NCBI GenBank assembly: GCA_964020085.1
Contig: OZ026604.1
Coordinates: forward strand, 22,744,432-22,808,431
Source: Micromussa lordhowensis
Taxonomy: Eukaryota > Cnidaria > Anthozoa > Scleractinia > Lobophylliidae
Direction: 5' to 3'
DNA: 64,000 bases
The notes under the pieces are model-generated. The model was not told where the DNA came from, ran no database searches, and was given only the letters and a program-made list of their open reading frames with translations. Every line of letters begins with the position of its first letter. Position 1 is the first letter of the stretch. A program made the position numbers and the translations under genes. Below, piece by piece: positions 24,399-35,732 of the stretch.

Positions 24399-24883
24399 GT
24401 GAGAATTCCCTCATAAGTCTCATTAGCCACTATTTTTAGCTATTAAAGAATATTTTAGGGTGCACTCAAAGAAATAGTTATAATAAAAAGCGCTCTTATT
24501 TCCGTCAGTTTGGCTCGATTCTCGAGTTCAGTCTACAAGCGCGGGCTCCCTTCCTAAACAGCAGCCGATAATCGAGCCTATTCCGTTTTTAAAAGGTATC
24601 TTTTAGTTAGGGATAAAATGGATCCCGAGTTACGCATAGATTGGTCTCCTTTAGGAGTTTAATTTAAATTTTCCGAGTTCCCCCCCCCCCTCCCCCTTGG
24701 AGTCTTAGCCGAAAGGATGGAAGAAGTATTTGACTAATTGTTAACGCAAGAATGCTGAGTCGAGTATTCTGAGTTCCCTAGCCTGGGTAGCAGGTGTTGA
24801 CAGGATAGGGATAGCCTCCTGTAGATGAGAGCATGTAACCACAGTTTGTTACCTTTTAGATTTGAGAAATATATTGTAAAAGT

Positions 24884-25024
24884 AATAGAGTACTTTTTCC
24901 GTGTCTACAAAGCCTCATCTAAACTCTGGGGGGTTGCGTATCGGGTTTGCATAACCGTCTCGAATTCTCCAAACCCCCTTCGAGTTTAGATGAGGCTATG
25001 TAAACGCGGAAAAAGTCCTCTATT
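24884..25024. repeat. Palindromic MITE-like family P1, copy 1
   Basis: Arms AATAGAGTACTTTTTCCGTG and GCCTCATCTAAACTC pair with the complement at the other end. Copy 2 (37082-37236) shares the centre CGGGTTTGCA..AC.GTCTCGAATTCTCC. Confidence 0.88.
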
Positions 25025-26145
25025 GCTTAAACACGGTGGGAGTTCCTTGATTTTGTGTTCATATGTCCCATGGTAAGGAGTAGAATAACAAATGCTATTG
25101 GTACAAACACAATTGACTTGGTTTTTTCATAACTTTTTCTCGTGCAGGAAACTCCAACAAGGTGATGTTCTACGAAATACTGAGTAAGATTTCCGACTGA
25201 TTTGTCAATGACATTCAACTGATGTTCGACTGATGTTCGATTGATCACACCTCAGTGGAAGTGCAGCCCGTTGGACAATCGTTGATGATCCGGAATTATC
25301 CGAGAATAATCGTGTACCATCATGCAATGTCGGTTTATGATCGGGTGATATTCGCCAGTAGCAAGTGCTCTTTCGTAAAAGAGATAACAATCAACGAAAT
25401 ATGTAGCTACCTTGACATTACTGTGTTGAAGACTACATACATGACTAGGTTAGCTGTATTTGGCATGACAGGACTTCCCGGGTTGGACTCCCCATATAAA
25501 AAGGATCGACGGTGGTGCGCGCCTGAACTTTTGAAAAGAACCCTTAAGAGGTACCAAGACCCTGTTTGTGGGCATGGCTTGATAATTTTTCACCCCTAAG
25601 AGATACCAATTCTACAACAACACATTTACTGACACTTCCATCATTTTTTTATGGCGATAAAGATGATTATTTCGAATACCTTCTATTCGTGAAGTTGATT
25701 TTCAAATATCTCCAGTCATATTTTCTTTCGGCCCAATACCCTTAAAGGTATCCCGAAAGCTCCGCTGTGGACCTTTTTTTGAGGCTGAACAACCTGAGAG
25801 ATACCAAAACTGCTTTTTTATCCCCTGAAAGGTACGGCGAGCATCCGCGTCTTTTATATATGTAAGTCCCCCCCGGAGAGGACTGTAGCGGTCATGGGAG
25901 GTCCGGGATTAAGTAACCTTACACAAAGGAAAACAGAACTAGGCAAAATCTAAATCTCTGCAAAAGATGGTTTTAATTCTGATAAGTTTTACTGAAGTTT
26001 TAACTTGATCATTTTAAAGGTATCTTTATTTTGACACCCAAAATGTGTACATATCTGGGATTGTTTAAGTAGATGCTTTTGGGATAGTCAGAAAGGCAAC
26101 TTCTGAGATTGAAAATAGTATCGTATCGATATTTTTGTACTGCTC

Positions 26146-26351
26146 AAGTCTGTCTCATATCACTGTATCTTATATTTTATGCCTTCGATTCGTAGATGTC
26201 AATTGTATTGAGAACCTTCTGAATAGAACAAGTCAACGACTTGATGTCAACGACTTGAAGTTGTTCTATACAAAAGGTTACTTATAGTTCTCAATACAAT
26301 TGACATCTACGAAGCCATAAAATATAAGATGCAGTGATATGAGACAGACTT
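26146..26351. repeat. Long inverted repeat with ~68-bp arms
   Basis: The left arm 26146-26215 (AAGTCTGTCTCATATCACTG ... GTATTGAGAAC) is nearly complementary to 26287-26351. The ~70-base centre has a second, smaller pairing around CAACGACTTGA. Confidence 0.88.
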
Positions 26352-28595
26352 CAGTTTTAAAGTGTGCCCACGAGAGATTTATTTCTTATTTAAACAGATT
26401 ATATCCTAAGTAATTTAAAATATGGATGTAGACGAACAAGGGGAGTATATTTCTTTGCAATGAGACTACAGTAGTTAACTACTTTTAAAAAGCAAGAATG
26501 CAATTTTTACTGTTGAAATTAGAAAGACATAGCGTAGCTGTGCAAACGGATGCCGGTTAGGAAAGTGAATTCTGACGTTTCAAACCTATATTACTCAATT
26601 TTGATTTTGTCTGGAGTGGAATAAGTCTTCAGTGAAGCTTCCACGATCATTTGCAGTGAAAAAGACAATTGCTATTTTACGTAGTGAAAGGAGAACTTCA
26701 TTAAGGAACTGCTCTATTGCCCGTCTCAGTAAAGGTACAATATCAAGCGGCGAATAGCGTTCAACATCACAATTAAGAGGGCAGTAGAACTGAAATATAA
26801 TTATCCGAAAGAGCTACAAGTTCACTTTTTAGGTAACTAAGTATGTAGCGTATAGTATAACTCACAGACTTGGAAATTCTGGGTGCATACCGTAGGCTGA
26901 AATCAAGAAAAACCGAAAACACAGTAGTTCAAAACTAGTCGACACCGTGTGCTACCCCTGAAATTAGATTGTTTTCGCTCAATTTTTTGATCGTTTTACG
27001 ACTACGGCCCAGGATTTCCAAGGATGAACTAAAAAACTTTTTAACTGACCATTGACGGCACAGATCTGTAGCATGTGTTCTGCTAGCAGCTTAAATAATT
27101 AATATAAGAAATGATTAGATATTTTACGCCCGTAGGGTGTCTTTGTCTAGAAACAGAAAAACACTTCGATTTATGGTACTTATTACTTGTTCGTGTTATA
27201 TAATGTGTACTTCTCGTGGTTTTAGCAATTTATACAGAAAAGAGACGACATTTTGTACTTTAGAGTTTTAATAACCTGTAGAAAATCTGAGACGGTAAAC
27301 TTTATCTATTGTAGGTATATATTAACGTTATGTTATTAATTAAGATACGAGCCCGTTGAAGACCTCGAAGAGAAACATTTCTTTCAATGGAAGGAGAGAA
27401 AATTGATGTTCATTACGGTTCTTCCTCGAAGGTGTAGCTGTTCATATTAATATTCTAAAGAATAAAAAGAGGAATATTTTGTAAGTAAAAATTTTGTCTG
27501 GTATGATATGTTATATGGCAAATGCTAACGAAGTTTGGTTTCCTACAAGGAAATTTTTCAAGATATCAATATTGAACAATTTTTTCAATCAAGTTGATTG
27601 TGATCCACATGAAGAAAGTGACACAGGACCAATCCAACGACCAAAATAGATCTGAAAATCAACAGCTTCAATTATCTTAGCAGTCATAAAGCACTTCTCT
27701 AAATCTACCGATTATATTTCAAATTGTTACTATTTCCCTGTACTTAAAAATGTTGTACTCGCGCAAGATAGCGGGCTACTCAGGTAGCCGAGATCTCAGA
27801 AATCAGGATGCACACTTAGAATGAACTCGCTACGCTCGCTAGTTCAGGAGCCATTTTTAAACGAGACCACTAAACTATAGGCATCTACCACACGAATCGT
27901 TTCGTGTTATCAAACTTTCAACTTGCTTGCAATGATGGCTTGCGACACGAAAGCTGTCGAAGGGGTTTTAAACATGTTTTAAATCTCTACTACAAACCAG
28001 GCGCCCTATGATACTACGTGTGTAGTAATCGAGAGGGGATATTCTCATACAGTCACGTTTCTATCCATGTACACTAGGGGTTTTTTTGGGTCAAAGTTCT
28101 ATTATCATGCGCTCATCTACCATAAACACGTCATTTTCCAGTTCAGATTCTCTTATAGTCTTTGATTGAGTCGCCCGAAGCTTCGGTTGTTCATCAGCAA
28201 CTCACACTATGAAGGAATTAGCTAACGAACCCTAGAATGATCTAAGACTAAGCAACGCCCGGTAATTAGCCCTGCACTTGTACAACGGGGGAGCTAACAA
28301 ACAACAGTAGGGGAAGGGGGGGGGGGGTGTTTAGATAGTGTGAGGACGTTAGTACGTTAATGTCGATAATATGGTAAAGGTGCGTAGGGAGGTAAGCTTC
28401 AAGGTAAGGGTCTATAACCAGGAGGTCTTAAAAGCAGGGCGACGGGCTTATGACCGACGTTTTGCGGTATTGCGCAAATCCTGTAAGTGTTGCGTACAAG
28501 AGATTTTCAAGCAGGGGCAATTAAGAAAATATACACTCGCCTAAATTTGAAAAAAAAGACTTTATTTATCCTAAACCTCGTGTTAATGTTTCCAG

Positions 28596-28631
28596 ACAAA
28601 GGATTTTTCACAAGAATATGAGTTAGGATGT
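28596..28631 (+). other. Candidate 36-nt exon in the gap, status undecided
   Basis: The acceptor TGTTTCCAG ends at 28595 and the donor is TGT|GTAAGT at 28632. Read after region A exon 16 (phase 1) it gives DKGFFTRI and a stop, which would make it a terminal exon; an AATAAA lies near 28883. Read in phase 0 it is open (TKDFSQEYELGC), but that phase fits neither neighbour. It could equally be chance. Confidence 0.25.
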
Positions 28632-28695
28632 GTAAGTACTCAAAATAGCTTTGTCTAATTGCGATTTCTATTTCATCCATTTATTCATTTACCTA

Positions 28696-28696
28696 C

Positions 28697-28731
<35 letters not shown>

Positions 28732-28736
28732 TTTGC
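28696..28736 (+). repeat. (ATTT)n microsatellite
   Basis: About ten TTTA units in non-coding sequence. Confidence 0.9.
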
Positions 28737-31700
28737 TAGACGTGCATTTGTTTCATCTCTTTACTGGTATGTAACACTAACATTTGATTTACTCTTTAAA
28801 CAGTCTTACTCGCTACCCGCCTAGATTAGCCTCAGCTATTTGCGGGTTAGCGTTGTTTTTGTAAAAAATTTTGTTGATTTAATAATAAACTTGACTAAAA
28901 CTTGACTAAAAGTATTGTTATTCAAATATCGGCGCCATTTATGCAAAGTGTCTATGAAGCCAATCTCAGAACCTCACTATCAAGTAAAACTTGCACGGTT
29001 CTGTGGAAGAGAGCCACTCTGTGAAACGGATATCGTTAGAAAAAAGATTTTATAGTTTATTTCTTTATGAATTCAATCACGTGGGAGGCGAGCAGAAATG
29101 GAATAGGACCGTGGGCTCATTTCCCAATAGTTACACGGTGTCTCTTGTTTGTCGCACTTGCGCAGTTCGTTTTAATTGGCTTGGGCCTGCGTCGGGTTTG
29201 TCGTTAGACAGATTTTATACATGGATGAAGAGGGGCTCTTACGAAAGACACAAGCCTTGAAACAGATTGAAACAATAGACTTCAAGTGTCGCTTAGAGTG
29301 GATCAAAGAAAGATAAACGTACTTAGGGAACTTTTAGCCTACACGGCCAAAGAAAAGAAAACAATGACAAACAGTTTTTACACAAAAAGCCCGCATACAA
29401 ATTGAATTCAACATTTTAGAGCCCTGATGTTATTGATCTTTCTTACAATATAGATCTCCTTCGGACAGCATTTCAAAATGTCACTAGGAGGTCTTTGTTC
29501 AAGTATCAAAAAACAGGGGCGGTATTCCAGCTTTATTTCCATCATAATATACAGCTTTCATTAGTGAATAGATTCGGCAACTATATAGTTGACATTTGCA
29601 CAGAGCTGTGTCCACAAACGGCTTATGATTTCGAATATATGCATAATAAAAGATGTCTGCGTTTATGAAACTTTTCGCGCAGGGTGGCCGGTTTTGCATG
29701 CGAAAATGACACAACATCGCGCAGGAATCAAAGCATTTCGTTGTCCAAAGTCCGACTAGCAACCTCAAAAGTGTTAATTAGTAATTGCTTCGAAGGAAAA
29801 CGTTAAGATGTGCTCTTTAGCGGTGAGGAAATTCGACAAACATTGCAGCAATCGAGATCAGTCGTCCTGCAAAGAGTTGTGATGGGCTTAAAGTTACTTG
29901 AAGCCAGAATAATCACTGCATTCACGGCTCTTTGAAGGAACTTTGCTTGTTGAGCCCAGATGGAAAGCTAGATGCTACATCCATATTTTTAATACACTCA
30001 TTAACGACAACTCAAGAGGCAAACTAGTACAATAATGGGTAGGTGATTCTATATTTAATGTTTTTACCCCTGAGAACCGATTACTCTTTTCATGACATAA
30101 CCACGATAGTCTGGAATTGTCACTCATGTTGCATTTTAAATAATTGGGCTTTCAGACCTCTTTCAGATCAGCCATTAACACCAGGTCGTATTTCCCTTGT
30201 AAACGTGGTCGTGCTGCAGATTATCTCACATCGAAACTATATAAACATTAATTAAAAGATCCAAATGTTTCGTCGAGTTTAAGAAAGCTTTTCTAAGGAA
30301 TTGCCAATGTGCGCTTTGTTTAACATTTCAGACAACCTCCAGACATTGCATCATTTCACAGAGAGGTTGTATTTCTTTTAAAAAAAATAAGCAAGTGTAT
30401 CCTGATTTAATTGGAGATGAAAATCGAGCCATTTTCCGTGGCTTTCAATGCACGCCTTGTCGCCGGAACCTCGTGAACTCTTCGGCTCTTGCTTTAAGCA
30501 TTGGTCGGCTAAATCGACGACGTTCTCAAGAGGTTTCGCGCGTCGACGGAACAGTGAACAAAAGCTGCATTCCTCTTGGCTAATTACCGAGACCACCAGT
30601 TCATTGTTTGCTTCGAGGCTCTAACATCGGCTTGTTATTCGGTGAGACACCGGCGGCATTCCATATTTCGTGCTAATCTGGAGAACAAAAAGCGCCCTAT
30701 TCAATTACGAATTCGATCGAGGTAGCACTGAAAGCGCAGCGAAACCGCCCACTCTGACAATTGAGGTAAGTTTCAAAATGATGGACTCCCAAACTTCTGC
30801 TCCGGAAAAGTAGTTCGAGAACTTGTATGAGAAGATACGATCTTAATTTATGTGGACTTGGTTTGTATAATGTAGTAATTCATTCGCCTCTGTTCTCTAA
30901 CCTGTCAGCATGAACTTTTGGCATTCGGAATTCGGAAGGCACACCTTCGCCCGATAATCGACTTCTTCAAAACATTTGCTCAATTTACATGGTTTTTGCC
31001 GGGAAAGCATTGCGTGTCCAAGAATTGAGCAAGAATGGAGCTAGCCCAGCGTTTCAAGGGCATTCTGCTTTGTTTGTACAGTTGAAATCTTGTTGTTCTT
31101 TTGCTTCAACTAAACAACATTAATATTGCGATACAATAAAGTGAGTTTCAATCGACCGGCTAAACCACAAAGCTGTTTTTGTTATTGACATCTTCGAAAG
31201 GGGCTCAATATAACAACGGAAATTGTGAACACTATTCAATATATGAGCGCAGTAAAACCTTTCTTCTTTGACATAAAAGAGTTCTAATTTTATCAAAATT
31301 AAACAAACACGCATATATATCTCTTTGTAAATGACATTTAGCTCAAAGAAGAACATTATAACTTGGCATAGATGAACAAATCTAATAAAAGAGAAAGCGG
31401 TTTCATTGGTCAATTCTAAAGCGAGATTTCTGATCACGTAAAACTTCGTTACGTTTCAATGAGCGGAGTTTATCTCTTTAGCTGATCACGACGGACAATG
31501 TACTTGCAAGCGATGACTCATCGGAAAGATCATCTCTGGTGAATTGATCTTCTGCCAGCTTGTCGCGAAACTAAAATTCTTTGCCGTTAGTTCAAACCAC
31601 AACATGCCTTTGCAACACGCAAAAAAGCCACAACGGTATTTTGAGAATACCGAGCATTTGTTAATTTCGTTTGATGCTCGTCCGAGCGTTGAACAAAAGA

Positions 31701-32274
31701 AAAAAAATCAATGCTCTTTTAAATGCGAATTCTTTTCTTTTGTCTTTCCCTGCATGTCGTTTTTGTTGCGTTTAACAAAAATAACAAGTTAAATTGAGTT
31801 AAGTTAACGGAATTCATGTTAGGGGATTAAAAACGAACGGCGAATCAGAGAAATCTCGGAAACGCTGCCAGCAGAAAAGGTGAAAGTTGACATTGATATC
31901 AAGTTATCAGATGCAAAATTACACAAATATTGTTGCCTGTTACTTTGTTAGAAACTACCGCGGTCTGAAGTAGTTAGGGCGATAGCATTCTTGCACGTTC
32001 AAATTTGCCGTTTGTTTTAAAGTTATTCATTGTTTTATTTGGAAATATGTTATACTTTTATCTTTCATGTTTTTTTTTAATTCAGCCAATTATGTGAAAC
32101 ACGCACAATTAAACTACGCATTGATATTGTTTAATTGTTCAACACTTTTGATTAAATTCAATTCCTTCAGGTCTAGGCTGTTAATCCTGATTTTCTTACG
32201 TTTCGATAAATAGCAGTTCGTAGAATTTGGAAGCTCATCAGAACAGTGGCCCCTAGTTGTATAGTTGACATCAG

Positions 32275-32690
32275 TTAAGGCGGGGGTAAACGTGAATTTA
32301 AGTGAAATTTTGGTAAGTTTAAAGAGAGGTTGAAAGGGAAAAAAGGGTTATGGAACACCACCAGACAGTTGCCCGACCGCACAATGGCACCCCAGGTTGT
32401 TGGGCAACTGTTTGGAGTGTATCTACCAATTTTTAATTTCAAACTCTAATTTTAAAACAACAACAAATCTTCAAAGTTTCCTATTTCCATCAATTTTACT
32501 AATCCTTTGAGAAAAACTATTTCTCTCCAAATATACCTAAAAATCACCAAAAAATTTACAAAACAACCCAAAGTATAGATATGTGAGATGAGCAGAGAGA
32601 TTCTTGATTGCTTGAAATGTAAACAAGATATTTGCATTAAGAACATAATACCCAGCCAAAATACGGCTTTCATGTTTCCCTCCGCCTTAA
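32275..32690. mobile_element. TTAA-flanked non-autonomous DNA transposon T, copy 1
   Basis: Ends TTAAGGCGGGGGTAAACGTG and (complement) TTAAGGCGGAGGGAAACATG, 416 bp in all. Copy 2 at 41284-41856 is ~95% identical but carries an extra insertion. TTAA termini suggest piggyBac-type integration (inference). A minus-strand ORF (KAVFWLGIMFLMQISCL) is shared by both copies only because the DNA is shared. Confidence 0.85.
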
Positions 32691-34299
32691 GTGCACCCAA
32701 CGAGGACAAAAATTCGGAATGACGTCATTTTAGAGCTCTTTGTGCAAACAAAACCAAATTGATCTTTTCTTATTATTTAGCACTGATTTGCTTCAGTTAG
32801 CTATAAGTGAGCTTGAGTCAAAACTAGCCTTTGGCGATACGTCCCTTTCACAAACAATCTACGGCGTTTAAGGTGGAATGGTACTCTAAAAGGGACCAAA
32901 AAGTTAGTTTAAATATGGTGAAAAAAGATCAATTGTGTCACTTGAGGTAGTGTTTTATAGTATTGACGCCAACACTTCCTTCTCTTTTACAAAACAAAAT
33001 TTGACTGTCAAACAGGCATATCGTGCAAGTTTATGTTTTGTTCTGTGCAATGAACTTAAGTTTTGACCGTTAATTCTTGTTTTCAGTGCTTTTAACAGGC
33101 TTTATTTGGAAATAACCTTATTTTACACCACACTCAGTGGACAAATCATCTCATGTCACGTGACAGGCGTTAAAATGTTACGATTTTTTTGGTTTATTGC
33201 ATCACGACACTATTGCCTTTGATTAGCCCAAGTTTCAGAAAGTCTACTTAGTAGAAGTGTTGGCGTGAAGTCAGTCGGTGCAAAAGTAAACATTTGAGAA
33301 AAATGCACTTTAAGTTTCTTACACGAAGAATTAATCATTTAACAAGCCACAAATAGAGGAGGGGGGGGTGCAGATTGGATCTCGGGGGAGAGGGTGTAAT
33401 GGTTGTTCTATTTTGTAAAAAGTTACTGCAGTTGTATGAAAATATTCGTTTTCATAAGGGAAATGAATGAGCCTGTGATGGCAATTCGAGGCAAAGCTTT
33501 TCACAAGTACTTATATCAATCGAGTTGTACATGTCTTTCAAACTTTTCTACATAGTTTCGTTCATATATGTTAAAAAACTAATCTGTATTTTTGGTCACG
33601 GTCTTATAGTAAGCAACCGTTGCTATGGTCGTTGCTACGTAAAAATATTTATACCCTCTGTGTATTTTCCTTAAATTTCACACTCATCTAGAGGAAAATT
33701 CGGCAAGATTGTTTGAAAGTGTTTTTGACAAGTGTTCAAGGGTCTTAAATCTTCTATTTTCATGAAATTGAATTTTTCATGAGCATCGCCGTATTTTAGG
33801 GTATCATACCACCTTAATTTATCTTTCAGTAGCAGCGTCAAGGTGTTTCGCTTTTCTGCCGATGCCGTCCAAGTGAACTGTTCCTCTAGAAAGTAAAATC
33901 TTTGCTAAACTTCAATTCAGTTGTGCAACGTAAATTAAAAACATACGAGTTCCTGTTGCTCAAATCTTTGCTCCCTTTTCCGTCCCAAATCCGTACATCT
34001 TTAATTTTCTAACAAGAACAGATGTTACTGAAGTGTAACATGTAGCATTTATTAAGGCAACCGGCCATTCAATATTTTTTAAAAGTGGACGTTAACGAAA
34101 ACACAAAGAACCCAAACTGAAAGATAACGCTCTCAAAATTCAAAAACGAAGAACTCGAAACTAAAACGGCAAAGTCGGTCTTTCACTTTCAAAACTTGAA
34201 AACCGTACGTACCCGAACGAAAAAGAAGTAGTTAAATATGATGCTAAGCCTGATTCAGTAGTACTAGGCTAGTCTAGCTTTAGATTAGTACTACACTAG

Positions 34300-34720
34300 T
34301 AGAGAAGGAACGGAGTCGAGGAAACGAACGAACCCAGATCCACCCGCTCACAAATCGGTCAGCCTGACTCGCTACGAAGTGCACATTTTGTAAAGGTGAC
34401 TTTGCCGCGCACAAACTATTATAAGCTACAGTGGCGCCACCCTTTGGAACAGTCTTCCTCGTGACACAAGACAAGCAGAGTCCCTTGGGTTATTTAAGTG
34501 TTTAATTAAAGAAATACGTCTGGGGTTGAGGCACGGCATTCGTGGAAAGCAGCTTTAGTTGGGTTTAGGTTTTAAGTATAGTTTTTATAATAGTATCTTA
34601 TCTTATCCATTTAATGCATGTTGTTACTGATATCTTTTAAATGTTTTTTATTATGTATAGCTGATGAATTGTCCGTGGATAAACAAAGATTATCTATCTA
34701 TTTATCTATCTAGGCAATGA
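34300..34720 (+). mobile_element. Decayed LINE 3' end
   Basis: The frame ISYSGATLWNSLPRDTRQAE, SLGLFKCLIKEIRLGLRHG, then a stop at about 34550, is the typical end of a CR1/L2 reverse transcriptase ORF, broken upstream by a stop. The tail GTGGATAAACAAAGATTATC runs into (TATC)n ending at 34714, like the GTGGATAAATAAAG(TTCAG)n tail at 18871-18898. Confidence 0.7.
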
Positions 34721-35313
34721 ATGCTTTGGAACTGTGTTTACGTTTGGAAGAACTTCTATACGGGGCATATTATATTACTTACTTAGGTTGGCAATGTACG
34801 AATGACAAAGAATTATAGAGTCATGCTAACCAGTTGGGTTATAGATTACGAGCAGTGCCTCTCTCGCTTTGTTCGACTGTTCGTCTAACCTAACCACAAA
34901 TTAAAAAATAAACCGCGAGATAAAAATGGTCACGCGAAATTTACGGTTTCTCTGGACGGACCTAGTATAACCGAAAGAGGGACTTTAGGTAGTCTAGTTG
35001 GGTTACATTTTTGCCAAGAACCCTCTGAGATACTAAGGTTGAACTAACAGTCCTCAGTTACAATCAGTGCTATTTGAGGAAAGAAGCTAGACAAATTTTC
35101 TTGACCATCTGCCACTTGTGTCTACAATTACAACTGTTTAAGTATGCCTGTCTAATCAATTTTCACAACATAATACTGATAATTCACAGATTGTACGGAT
35201 AATTTTTAAATTATTCAAGTCTTCAAGTGTTAAGTTTACATGCTTGTTTTCATGCCTTTCTTAAGCTGGTTTCCTGTTTAATTTTTATTTCTTTTGTTTG
35301 CAATCCACTCAAG

Positions 35314-35732
35314 GGCTCAGTGAACTAGAAGATCTACAGCGGCGTTATACGCGCTTGGAGCAACTTTACAGCGAGGCAGTTCGAGCAAGGGACGAAGCCA
35401 TCGAAGAAAGAGACAAAGCAACTGTTGTTATTGCACTCCAACTGGAAAGCGAAACAGAAGAGCTAAACAAACAGATCGAAACTCTGCAAAGTCAAAATAA
35501 GAAACTATATGAAGAAAACGAGGATTTGAAAATCCGGCTAAGCTACACTAAGGACGATATAAACAAATTACAACAGCGACATATCGCGCTTCAACTCGAA
35601 CAAGAAAAGTGTTTACAAGAGAAAGAAGATGCCTTAGCTCTAGTTGAGGGATTTAAAAACAGCAGAAAAACAGGCAAGGTTGTCAAGGAAGGGGATAGAC
35701 AAGGCGACGAGAGGATGGAGAGCGAGAAAACG
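35314..35732 (+). CDS. Region B exon 1: coiled coil
   Basis: The acceptor ACTCAAG ends at 35313 and the donor is ACG|GTACGT at 35733. A leftover N plus GG makes Gly, then LSELEDLQRRYTRLEQLYSE and on, about 120 residues of heptad helix, ending in a basic/acidic tail. The RDEAIEERDKA repeat matches the style of the region A coiled coils (exon 4 has VQARDEAIQK), which favours one gene but does not prove it. Confidence 0.85.

Larger units (their letters stand above)
24399..35313 (+). other. 10.9-kb gap between regions A and B (long intron or intergenic)
   Basis: No exon with recognisable protein similarity is visible. It holds a palindromic element (24884-25024), a long inverted repeat (26146-26351), an (ATTT)n tract, a TTAA-flanked element (32275-32690) and a LINE 3' remnant (about 34300-34720). 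A CpG-richer stretch around 30430-30770 ends in a good donor, GAG|GTAAGT at 30766. It could be a non-coding first exon of region B if B is a separate gene, but that is weak evidence. Confidence 0.6.

Noticed and set aside
24399..35313. Guanylate-kinase domain expected after the SH3-like domain
   Set aside because: I looked for open stretches with the P-loop-derived and GUK core patterns of DLG5/CARMA proteins on the + strand and found none. A very fragmented domain cannot be excluded by eye.
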